A stretch of DNA of 58,638 nucleotides from Paraburkholderia eburnea (lineage in GTDB: Bacteria; Pseudomonadota; Gammaproteobacteria; Burkholderiales; Burkholderiaceae): assembly GCF_002917095.1 (NCBI RefSeq), contig NZ_PQGA01000031.1, positions 1-58,638 on the forward strand, written 5' to 3'. The stretch's first letter is position 1. Every line of letters begins with the position of its first letter. Below are positions 8,231 to 15,801 of this stretch, piece by piece. Below the pieces are notes generated by a model. It was not told the origin of the DNA. It did no database searches and worked only from the letters and a program-made list of their open reading frames with translations. The position numbers and the translations under genes are program-made.

Positions 8231-9019
8231 TCAGCCGCGCGCGGGCAGCCAAGGCCTGATCCAGCCGAGACCCGCCGACGCCGTCGTGCGCGGACGGTAC
8301 TCGCAGCCGATCCAGCCGGTATAGCCGAGCGCATCGATGCGCTCGAACAGCCAGGGATAGTTGAGCTCGCCACGATCGGGTTCGTGACGCTCCGGCACGC
8401 CGGCGATCTGGATATGGCCGATGCCCGCCATATCGCGTTCGAGCTTCACGCTGAGATCGCCTTCGACGATCTGGCAGTGATAGCAGTCGAACTGCACCTG
8501 GATATTGGACACGCCGATCTCCTTGCAGACGGCGTGCGCGTCATCCTGGCGGTTGAGCAGATAACCGGGCATGTCGCGCGTGTTGATCGGCTCGATCAGG
8601 ATCGTGACGCCGTCGGCCTGGGCAGCCTGCGCCGCGAAGGCGAGATTGCGCAGATACGTTTCGCGCTGCGCCGCGCGCGCATCCGGCGATGCGACGATGC
8701 CCGCCATGACATGCAGCTTGCGATTGCCGAGCACGCGCGCGTAGGCGAGCGCCTGATCGATGCCGCGGCGGAATTCGTCTTCGCGGCCCGGCAACGAGGC
8801 GATACCGCGCTCGCCCGCGGCCCAGTCGCCCGGCGGGGCGTTGAACAGCACTTGCGCGAGACCCGCGGCATCGAGCCGCGCCTTCAACGCTTCGGGCGCG
8901 TGCTCGTAGGGAAACAGATATTCGACCGCCTCGAAACCATCACGCGCCGCCGCCGCGAAACGGTCTAAAAACGCGTGCTCGGTGTACATCATGGACAGAT
9001 TGGCGGCAAAACGAGGCAT
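8231..9019 (-). CDS. otnI: 2-oxo-tetronate isomerase / hydroxypyruvate isomerase-like protein (OtnI/Hyi)
   Basis: The 262-aa TIM-barrel protein of the xylose-isomerase-like family begins MPRFAANLSMMYTEHAFLDRF and ends with the Hyi/OtnI block HIQIAGVPERHEPDRGELNYPWLFERIDALGYTGWIGCEYRP. Metal-binding residues appear in LIEPINTRDMPGYLL (Glu), QFDCYHCQ (Asp) and the terminal GCEYRP (Glu). OtnI converts 2-oxo-tetronate to 3-oxo-tetronate, downstream of DenD. It is the first gene of the left-hand operon, with a TGGAG ribosome site in front. The next two genes of the known pathway, a kinase (OtnK) and an aldolase (OtnC), are absent here. Confidence 0.82.
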   Translation of the reverse strand: MPRFAANLSMMYTEHAFLDRFAAAARDGFEAVEYLFPYEHAPEALKARLDAAGLAQVLFNAPPGDWAAGERGIASLPGREDEFRRGIDQALAYARVLGNRKLHVMAGIVASPDARAAQRETYLRNLAFAAQAAQADGVTILIEPINTRDMPGYLLNRQDDAHAVCKEIGVSNIQVQFDCYHCQIVEGDLSVKLERDMAGIGHIQIAGVPERHEPDRGELNYPWLFERIDALGYTGWIGCEYRPRTTASAGLGWIRPWLPARG

Positions 9020-9066
9020 CGAAAACTCCAGGGACGAACGAGATCACTATATTGGCAGTCAATCAC

Positions 9067-9088
9067 TCTAAAAGCGATTCTAAAAGCG
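9067..9088. repeat. Direct repeat TCTAAAAGCG, two copies 12 bp apart
   Basis: Identical decamers lie at 9067-9076 and 9079-9088, about 50-70 bp upstream of the otnI start and just upstream of its probable promoter. The near-helical-turn spacing would put both copies on one face of the DNA, as in a binding site for a direct-repeat-recognising activator. The binding protein is unknown. Confidence 0.45.
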
Positions 9089-9534
9089 CCCCCGAACACA
9101 AGCATCCGCGATAACCCTGAGACCGGTAACACGCGCGCACTGCCCGCCATGGCCGCGTGCAGGCGGGCGTGGCGGAGACCGCACTTCGACTTGATTTCAT
9201 TGCGCGATACGACCGCCTGGAGAACAAAAAATTGTCGGCTGAATCCTCCATGCACTCACAGCAATCGATATTTATTTCGAAAGCTCATTTGCGCGTGCGT
9301 TTCTATCATCCTTCTATCGCAACGGAATAACCCATCGTCCATACACACCGGAGCGCCGTAAGGCATCGAAGATGCTGTATGCGCATCTGGGCAGCGTGCC
9401 TGCGCTCAATGCGTATAGCTTGTCGTTTCGCGATGGCTGAGCGCCATGGGTACCGAGGGCGGCATCGCTATCGATTCTTCGCGCGGGTCAATCGCCGGGA
9501 TTTCCCCAGGCTGACATACGACGCTTTCCGGCAT

Positions 9535-9559
9535 TAAATAAATCAACTTGATTTATTTA
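9535..9559. promoter_or_regulatory. Perfect 25-bp palindrome, probable ROK-repressor operator
   Basis: The left arm TAAATAAATCAA (9535-9546) is the exact reverse complement of the right arm TTGATTTATTTA (9548-9559) around a single C. The AT-rich symmetric pattern resembles operators of ROK repressors such as NagC, Mlc and XylR. It lies 55 bp before the ROK start, ideally placed for autoregulation and for control of the transporter genes behind it. Confidence 0.72.
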
Positions 9560-9614
9560 GTCGCCCACGCGGTCGAAAGACCTGAAAGACAGGCGACGCC
9601 CCCGGAGGAGACGC

Positions 9615-10907
9615 GTGAGAAGTCCGCATGTGGGTCAGGGCAGCAATTCCGCCAATGTCCGCCGCTTCAACGAGCGCCTGCTGCTGCAGGCGCTGCGGCG
9701 CGCCGGCGAGGCGTCGAAGGCCGATCTCGCCCGCCTTGCGAATCTCACCAGCACGGCGGTCGGCAGCATCATCACGTCGCTGATGCAAAGCGGCCTGATC
9801 GAGTTGAGCGGACGGCGCCTCGACGGCGGACGCGGCCAGCCCGCCTCGCTGCTGCGGCTTTCGCCGCGCGGCGCGTTCGCGATCGGCGTGCGCCTGGACC
9901 GGACCAACATCGAAACCGTACTCGTGAACTTCGCGGGCCAGATGATCGCGCGCCGTTCGCACGACATGCTGCTGCCCCAACCCGCGCAAGCCCAGGAAAT
10001 CGTCCAGCACGACATCCGCGAACTATCAGGACTACTGGATAAAGAGGAGCGCAAGCGTCTGGCGGGCATCGGCGTGGCGCAGCCGTACAACCTCGGCAGC
10101 TGGCTGCGCGAGCTGGGCCTGCCCAGCGACAACTTCCGCGTCTGGAGCGAAGTCGATTTCGCGGGCGAACTGGGTCATGCACTCGGACTGCCCGTGTTCA
10201 GCGAGAACGACGGCAACGCCGCCGCCATCGCCGAAATCTTCTACGGCTGCGGGCGTCAGCGCGACGACTTCCTGTACCTCTTTCTGGGGCCTGCGATTGG
10301 CGGCGGCATTGCCGTCGGCGGCGACTGCGTGCGCGGCCTGACGGGCAACGCGGGCGATTTCGCCGTGATGCCGGTGCCCCCCAGCACCCTGCCCTCGGCG
10401 TATCAGCCCGACGGCAAGTGGGACATCCTGCTCTCGCGCGCCTCGCTGATCGCGCTGCGCCGACACCTGCAATATCGCGGCGCGCGCGTCGAAAGCCGCG
10501 CCGATATCGAAGGCCACATCGCCGGCGGCCATCCGGCCGTCGAAGAGTGGCTCGACGACTGCATCGACGCGCTCGCGCCCGCGCTGCGCTCGGCGCTGTG
10601 CGTGCTCGACGTGCCCGCCGTGGTGCTCGACGCCGACGTGGACGCGGGCCTCATCGACACGCTGATGGAACGTCTGCGCTGGGCCGTCGCGGCCACCGCA
10701 CCGGAGGCGCGCGGCACGCCCGAACTGGTGCGCGGCACCTTCGGCCCCGATGCGGGCGCGCTCGGCGCGGCCACGCTGCCCATGTTCTTCAACTTTTCGC
10801 CGCGGGCGGGCATCTTGATGGGCGCCGCCGCCACGATGCAGACAACATCGCAGAACCTAATGCAAATGCAGGCGCAAGCCCAGGAGGTGAGCCATGTCGC
10901 GCTCTGA
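9615..10907 (+). CDS. ROK-family transcriptional regulator (430 aa)
   Basis: An N-terminal MarR-like winged helix (about residues 18-70: LLLQALRRAGEASKADLARLANLTSTAVGSIITSLMQSGLIEL) is followed by a ROK sugar-kinase-like fold with FSENDGNAAAIAEIFYG and FLGPAIGGGIAVGGD. The protein is presumably a sugar-responsive repressor rather than a kinase, given the DNA-binding extension. The start is GTG at 9615 with a strong GGAGGAG ribosome site. The last 14 bases overlap the start of the transporter ATPase, so regulator and transporter form one transcript. The palindrome at 9535-9559 is the likely operator. The inducer is unknown; a four-carbon sugar acid is suggested by the divergent genes. Confidence 0.9.
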   Translation: MRSPHVGQGSNSANVRRFNERLLLQALRRAGEASKADLARLANLTSTAVGSIITSLMQSGLIELSGRRLDGGRGQPASLLRLSPRGAFAIGVRLDRTNIETVLVNFAGQMIARRSHDMLLPQPAQAQEIVQHDIRELSGLLDKEERKRLAGIGVAQPYNLGSWLRELGLPSDNFRVWSEVDFAGELGHALGLPVFSENDGNAAAIAEIFYGCGRQRDDFLYLFLGPAIGGGIAVGGDCVRGLTGNAGDFAVMPVPPSTLPSAYQPDGKWDILLSRASLIALRRHLQYRGARVESRADIEGHIAGGHPAVEEWLDDCIDALAPALRSALCVLDVPAVVLDADVDAGLIDTLMERLRWAVAATAPEARGTPELVRGTFGPDAGALGAATLPMFFNFSPRAGILMGAAATMQTTSQNLMQMQAQAQEVSHVAL

Positions 10908-12447
10908 GTCGACGCCCCCGCTGCTGGAAATGCGGGGCATCAGCAAGACCTTTCCCGGCGTGCGCGCGCTCGACAACGTGCGCCTGTCGGTCTGGCCCGG
11001 CGAGATTCATTCGCTGATGGGCGAGAACGGCGCGGGCAAGTCCACGCTCATGAAGATTCTCTCGGGCGCCTATCAGGCCGATCCCGGCGGCCAGATCCTG
11101 CTCGACGGCAAGACCGTTGCGATCGACGGGCCGTTGGCTGCACGCGAACTGGGCGTGGCCGTGATCTATCAGGAACTGAGCCTCGCGCCCAACCTGAGCG
11201 TGGCCGAAAATATCTATGCTGGCCGCGAGTTGCGCAAGGGCGGGCGCCGCTTCGGCGTGGTCGATCGCGCGGCGATGGAGCGCGGCTGCGAGGACGTGCT
11301 CACGCGTCTGGGCGCGACCTTCGGGCCGACCACGCTGGTGGGTTCGCTGTCGATCGCCGAACGCCAGTTGGTGGAAATCGCCCGCGCCGTGCACACCGAA
11401 GCGCGCATCATCGTGATGGACGAACCGACCACACCGCTCTCCTCGCGCGAAACGGAGCGTCTTTTCAAGCTGATCCTGCAATTGCGCGAGGAAGGTCTCG
11501 CGATCATCTACATCAGCCATCGCATGGCCGAAATTTACGAACTGTCCGATCGCGTATCGGTGCTGCGCGACGGCAGTTATGTCGGCACGCTGATGCGCGA
11601 GGAACTCAGCGCGGAAAGCCTCGTCGGCATGATGGTGGGCCGCGATATTTCGGGGTTCTACAAAAAGGCGCACGCGCCCTACGATCCGGGCAAGCTCGTG
11701 CTCACCGTGCGCGATGTCGCCGACGACAGGCGCGTGCGCGGTTGCAGCCTCGACCTGCATGCAGGCGAAGTGCTCGGCATCGCGGGGCTCGTGGGCGCGG
11801 GCCGTACCGAACTCGCACGCCTGATTTTCGGCGCGGAGCCGCGCGCACGCGGCGACATCGCCATCGACGGGCGCACGCTCGCCGTGCATACGCCGCGCGA
11901 CGCCATCGATGCAGGTCTCGTCTATCTGACCGAGGACCGCAAGCACCAGGGCCTCTTTCTCGACATGAGCGTGCGCGACAACATCAACGTGGCCGTGGCG
12001 GGACGCGATGCGCGCTTCGGCGTGCTCGATCTCGCACGCGGCTCGGCGCGCGCGAAGGATTCGATCCGCGCGCTGTCGATTCGCGTGCCCAGCCCGCGCG
12101 TGAACGTAGGTGCGCTTTCGGGCGGCAATCAGCAAAAGGTCCTGCTCTCGCGCCTGCTGGAAACGAAGCCGCGCGTGCTGATCCTCGACGAGCCGACCCG
12201 TGGCGTCGATATCGGCGCGAAGTCGGAGATCTACCGCATCATCAACGACCTGGCCAAAACCGGCGTGGGCATCATCGTGATTTCGAGCGAACTGCCCGAG
12301 ATCATCGGCGTGGCCGACCGTGTGCTCGTCATGCGCGAAGGTGAATTCGCCGGAGAACTGGGCGGCTATACCGGCAAGCCCATCAGCCAGGAGGCCATCA
12401 TCGAACTCGCCACCGGCTCGCAGGGCACGCTGGACGAAGCCGCCTGA
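10894..12447 (+). CDS. Sugar ABC transporter ATP-binding protein, RbsA/XylG-type double ATPase
   Basis: The 517-aa protein has two tandem ABC domains. The first has Walker A GENGAGKST, a signature-like LSIAERQLVEIARA and Walker B IIVMDEPTTPLSSRE. The second has a degenerate Walker A, GLVGAGRTE, with signature LSGGNQQKVLLSR and Walker B VLILDEPTRGVD. Degeneracy of one site is usual in the carbohydrate-uptake-2 group. It energises the permease encoded 61 bp downstream. The start ATG has AGGAGG in front and overlaps the ROK gene. Sugar identity is not readable from this subunit. Confidence 0.93.
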   Translation: MSRSESTPPLLEMRGISKTFPGVRALDNVRLSVWPGEIHSLMGENGAGKSTLMKILSGAYQADPGGQILLDGKTVAIDGPLAARELGVAVIYQELSLAPNLSVAENIYAGRELRKGGRRFGVVDRAAMERGCEDVLTRLGATFGPTTLVGSLSIAERQLVEIARAVHTEARIIVMDEPTTPLSSRETERLFKLILQLREEGLAIIYISHRMAEIYELSDRVSVLRDGSYVGTLMREELSAESLVGMMVGRDISGFYKKAHAPYDPGKLVLTVRDVADDRRVRGCSLDLHAGEVLGIAGLVGAGRTELARLIFGAEPRARGDIAIDGRTLAVHTPRDAIDAGLVYLTEDRKHQGLFLDMSVRDNINVAVAGRDARFGVLDLARGSARAKDSIRALSIRVPSPRVNVGALSGGNQQKVLLSRLLETKPRVLILDEPTRGVDIGAKSEIYRIINDLAKTGVGIIVISSELPEIIGVADRVLVMREGEFAGELGGYTGKPISQEAIIELATGSQGTLDEAA

Positions 12448-12508
12448 AGCGCCAGTCAAAAGCACACAAAAACGCGTCCGTCGAAGAGATATTGAGGAGC
12501 ACGACATC

Positions 12509-13570
12509 ATGAAAAGCATTCTTCCCCGCCACGGCGTCGCGGCCACCCCCGCCGATGCCGCACAGGGCACCCAGGGCACCCAACAGCAAGCGCAGCAGGC
12601 GCGCCAGGCCATCGACGGCCATCGCGCGCGCATGAAATCCCTCATGCGCACGGCGGGCATGCTGCCGGTGCTGGTGCTCCTGTGCATCGGTTTTGGACTG
12701 CTGAACGACGGCTTCTTCACCTTCGAGAATCTGTCGATCGTGACACAGCAGGCCTCGATCAATATCGTGCTGGCCGCCGGCATGACCTTCGTGATTCTCA
12801 CGGGCGGCATCGATCTTTCGGTAGGCTCGATTCTCGCCGCTGCCGCCGTCGCGGCCATGCTGGGGTCCACCATCGTGGGCATGGGCTGGCTGGGCATTCC
12901 GGCCGCGCTGGGCGTGGGTCTGGGCTTCGGCGTCATCAACGGCGCGCTGATTTCGCTGCTGCGTCTGCCGCCCTTCATCGTCACGCTCGGCTCGCTCACG
13001 GCAGTGCGCGGCATCGCGCGGCTGATGGGCCACGACACCACGATCTTCAATCCGCAACTCTCGTTCGCGTTTATCGGCAATGGCTCGGTGCTCGGCGTGC
13101 CCTGGCTCGTGATCATCGCGCTCGTGGTGGTGGCGGCTTCGTGGTTCGTGCTGCGCCGTACCGTGCTGGGCCTGCATATCTATTCGGTGGGCGGCAATCC
13201 CGAAGCGGCGCGCCTCTCGGGCATCAAGGTGTGGGCGATCGAAATGTTCGTCTACGCGGTGTCGGGCCTCCTCGCGGGGCTGGGCGCCGTGATGTCGGCC
13301 GCGCGGCTCTATGCGGCCAACGGCCTGCAACTGGGTCAATCGTACGAACTCGACGCCATCGCGGCCGTGATTCTCGGCGGCACGAGCTTCGTGGGCGGCG
13401 TGGGCTCGATCATCGGCACGCTGATCGGCGCGCTCATCATCGCGGTGCTCACCAACGGCCTCGTGCTGCTGGGCGTATCGGACATCTGGCAATACATCAT
13501 CAAGGGGCTGGTGATCGTCGGCGCCGTGGCGCTCGACCGCTATCGCCAGCGCGGCTCGGCTCGCACCTGA
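12509..13570 (+). CDS. Sugar ABC transporter permease, RbsC-type
   Basis: The 353-aa integral membrane protein has a Gln-rich hydrophilic N-terminus (GTQGTQQQAQQARQA) followed by 8-10 membrane segments and the BPD_transp_2 hallmarks GMTFVILTGGIDLSVGS and YELDAIAAVILGGTSFVGGVGSIIGTLIGALI. It forms the inner-membrane channel with the preceding ATPase and the following binding protein. The ATG at 12509 has GAGGAG nearby. In-frame sequence upstream overlaps the ATPase and is not needed. Confidence 0.92.
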   Translation: MKSILPRHGVAATPADAAQGTQGTQQQAQQARQAIDGHRARMKSLMRTAGMLPVLVLLCIGFGLLNDGFFTFENLSIVTQQASINIVLAAGMTFVILTGGIDLSVGSILAAAAVAAMLGSTIVGMGWLGIPAALGVGLGFGVINGALISLLRLPPFIVTLGSLTAVRGIARLMGHDTTIFNPQLSFAFIGNGSVLGVPWLVIIALVVVAASWFVLRRTVLGLHIYSVGGNPEAARLSGIKVWAIEMFVYAVSGLLAGLGAVMSAARLYAANGLQLGQSYELDAIAAVILGGTSFVGGVGSIIGTLIGALIIAVLTNGLVLLGVSDIWQYIIKGLVIVGAVALDRYRQRGSART

Positions 13571-13672
13571 TCCGCTTCGACACAACACGCGACATTAAAA
13601 CCGCGGGCGCAAGCGGTCCTCCTGCGCCCGTCCTGCACGACACACTAACAGGACCTCTCTGGAGACAAGTTC

Positions 13673-14617
13673 ATGTTCAAGAAAAAAACGCTGCTCGCCG
13701 CTGCCGCTCTGACGATGGGATTCGCGCTCCAGGGCGCACATGCCGCCGACAAGCAATTGAAGTCGATCGGCGTCACCGTGGGTTCGCTTGGCAATCCTTA
13801 CTTCGTGACGATCGTGCAGGGCGCCGAAGCCAAGGCCAAACAGATCAACCCGAACGCCAGAGTCACGGCCGTGTCCGCCGACTACGACCTGAACAAACAG
13901 TTCACGCAGATCGACAACTTCATTTCGGCGCACGTGGACATGATCCTGCTGAACGCCTCCGATCCCAAGGCGATCGAGCCGGCCGTGCGCAAGGCGCGCG
14001 CAGCCGGCATCGTGGTGGTCGCCGTGGACGTGAGCGCGGCGGGCGCCGACGCCACTGTGCAGACCGACAACGTGAAGGCCGGGGAGATCTCGTGCGACTA
14101 CCTCGCGAAGAAGATCAACGGCAAGGGTAACGTGATCATCGAGAACGGCCCGCAGGTGTCGGCCGTGATCGATCGCGTGAACGGCTGCAAGCAGGTGCTC
14201 GCGAAGTCGCCGGGCATCAAGGTCCTCTCCGACGATCAGGACGGCAAAGGCTCGCGCGAAGGCGGCATGAACGCGATGCAGGGTTATCTCACGCGCTTCC
14301 CGCAAGTGGCCGGCGTGTTCACCATCAACGACCCGCAGGCCGTGGGCAGCGACCTGGCCGCGAAGCAACTGCATCGAAGCAACATCGTGATTACGTCGGT
14401 GGACGGCGCGCCCGATATCGAATCGGCGCTCAAGACCGATACGCTGGTGCAGGCATCGGCGAGCCAGGACCCGTGGAAGATGGCGCAGACGGCCGTGACG
14501 GTAGGCTACGACATCATGAACGGCAAAAAGCCCGCCAATCCGCTGATCCAGATGACGCCGCAACTCGTCACGCGCGACAACGTCGGCAGCTATAAGGGCT
14601 GGTCGTCGCAGCATTGA
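13673..14617 (+). CDS. Periplasmic sugar-binding protein of the ribose-type ABC transporter
   Basis: The 314-aa protein has a clear Sec signal peptide (MFKKKTLLAAAALTMGFALQGAHA, cut before ADKQ). The mature part is a periplasmic-binding-protein-like domain with IGVTVGSLGNPYFVTIVQGAEAKAK, ILLNASDPKAIEPAVRKARAAGIVVVAVDV and GVFTINDPQAVGSDLAAKQ. It delivers the sugar to the permease and ATPase encoded just upstream and is the last gene of the operon, ending at a strong terminator. The exact ligand is unknown. The divergent tetronate enzymes suggest a sugar acid or polyol rather than ribose. Confidence 0.92.
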   Translation: MFKKKTLLAAAALTMGFALQGAHAADKQLKSIGVTVGSLGNPYFVTIVQGAEAKAKQINPNARVTAVSADYDLNKQFTQIDNFISAHVDMILLNASDPKAIEPAVRKARAAGIVVVAVDVSAAGADATVQTDNVKAGEISCDYLAKKINGKGNVIIENGPQVSAVIDRVNGCKQVLAKSPGIKVLSDDQDGKGSREGGMNAMQGYLTRFPQVAGVFTINDPQAVGSDLAAKQLHRSNIVITSVDGAPDIESALKTDTLVQASASQDPWKMAQTAVTVGYDIMNGKKPANPLIQMTPQLVTRDNVGSYKGWSSQH

Positions 14618-14644
14618 TCGCGACGCGGGGCGGGCTTTAAGCAA

Positions 14645-14671
14645 AAAGGGCGGCTTTTAAAGCCGCCCTTT
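14645..14671. terminator. Bidirectional rho-independent terminator
   Basis: The arms GGGCGGCTTT and AAAGCCGCCC (14648-14668) form a perfect stem that extends by three A-T pairs to 13 bp, with flanking A and T runs. It sits between two convergent genes, the sugar-binding protein and the sulfonate-binding protein, and would serve both. Confidence 0.88.
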
Positions 14672-14675
14672 CCAT

Positions 14676-15635
14676 TTACGCAAGCACCGCGTCCTTCGTC
14701 GTCACCCGGCGCGGGATGATCTTGAGATCGTAGAACGTATCGGCGATCTTCTGCTGCTCCGCGATTACGCCCGCGTCGATCGGCCGATACTCGTGCGCGT
14801 AGTGCGAAAGACCGATCTGGATCGTGGCCGCATCCAACCCCTGAATCGGCGCGAGTTTCGCGGCCGCCGCCGCCGTGTTCGCGCGCACCCACTGCCCCGT
14901 CTTGCCGAGTTCGTCGAGCGCGACGTTGATCGCGTCCTTGCGCTTGATGGCGAATTCGCGCTGGCTCAGGAAGAACTGGTGATGGCTCGCCACGCCGCTC
15001 GCGTCCGCCAGCAGGCGTGCGCCGTCCTGCGACTCCACAGCGGCGAGGAACGGGTCCCACACCGCCCACGCGTCGATGGAACCGCTTTGCAGCGCCGCGC
15101 GCGCGTCGGCGGGCGCGAGGTAGACGGGCTGGATATCGGTCAGCGCAATGCCGTGCTTTTGCAGCAGCGCGACGAGGAACCAGTGCACGTCCGAGCCGCG
15201 ATTCAGGCCGATTTTCTTGCCCTTCAGGTCGGCCACCGATTTGATCGGCGACTGCTTCCCGACCACCACGCCTTCCGCGTGCGGCGTCGGCAACTCATAG
15301 GCCGTGTAGACGAAATCCGCGCCCGCGGCCTGCGCGAACACGGGCGGCGCTTCGCCGACGTAGCCGAAATCGATCGCGCCCACATTGAGCCCTTCGAGCA
15401 GTTGCGGGCCCGCCGGGAATTCGGTCCACGAGACCTTGATGCCTTGCGGAGCGAGACGCTTTTCGAGCGTTCCGCTGGCCTTGAGCAGCACGAGCGTGCT
15501 CGCGGCTTTTTGATAGCCGATGCGGAACTGGTCGGGCTGATATTTGGCCCATGCGGGCAGCGCGGCGCCGGCCAGCGTGGCGCCAAGCGCAGCGAGTACC
15601 GTGCGGCGGCGTTGGAAGCGGATATCGTTTTTCAT
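14676..15635 (-). CDS. Aliphatic sulfonate ABC transporter substrate-binding protein (SsuA-like), orphan
   Basis: The 319-aa precursor has an N-terminal signal with RRRTVLAALGATLAGAALPAWA; the run of arginines leaves Sec or Tat export open. The mature protein matches the SsuA/NrtA/TauA group: FRIGYQKAASTLVLLKASGTLEKRL, VGAIDFGYVGEAPPVFAQAAG, GSDVHWFLVALLQKHG and LQSGSIDAWAVWDPFLAAVE. It would bind alkanesulfonates in the periplasm for sulfur supply. No permease, ATPase or monooxygenase gene is adjacent, so it either works with a transporter encoded elsewhere or is a stand-alone paralogue. The start at 15635 (MKNDIRF) is preferred over the GTG/ATG candidates upstream. Confidence 0.88.
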   Translation of the reverse strand: MKNDIRFQRRRTVLAALGATLAGAALPAWAKYQPDQFRIGYQKAASTLVLLKASGTLEKRLAPQGIKVSWTEFPAGPQLLEGLNVGAIDFGYVGEAPPVFAQAAGADFVYTAYELPTPHAEGVVVGKQSPIKSVADLKGKKIGLNRGSDVHWFLVALLQKHGIALTDIQPVYLAPADARAALQSGSIDAWAVWDPFLAAVESQDGARLLADASGVASHHQFFLSQREFAIKRKDAINVALDELGKTGQWVRANTAAAAAKLAPIQGLDAATIQIGLSHYAHEYRPIDAGVIAEQQKIADTFYDLKIIPRRVTTKDAVLA

Positions 15636-15801
15636 GACGTAGCGTGACAAGGCAAATGAAGGTGCAAAAAATGCTACCTGTCACGCTGCATGAGCAGAAG
15701 TAACGAATCGCGCTAAGCAAATGACGCTGCAGGGATAGCCGTTTCGACGCTAATGCGTCAATCGCGTCATGAATGCGCGAGCCGCTTCAAGGAAACCAGG
15801 C

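Larger units (their letters stand above)
9020..9614. other. 595-bp divergent regulatory region between otnI and the ROK regulator
   Basis: This is the longest gene-poor stretch in the window and is visibly richer in A and T than its flanks, especially 9040-9110 and 9220-9340. It contains a possible -10 box TATAGT (9046-9051, minus strand) for otnI, a 12-bp-period direct repeat (9067-9088), a short open frame ending at 9440 that looks like an unrecognised coding remnant, and the ROK-proximal palindrome. No larger gene is supported in it. Confidence 0.6.

Noticed and set aside
10789..13116. 775-codon minus-strand frame across the ABC transporter genes
   Set aside because: Antisense shadow of the ROK/ATPase/permease genes; no family motif and His/Arg-rich.
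10894..14617. Ribose transporter rbsACB
   Set aside because: Family-level similarity only; no rbsK or rbsD is present and the divergent genes handle sugar acids, so naming ribose would be unsupported.
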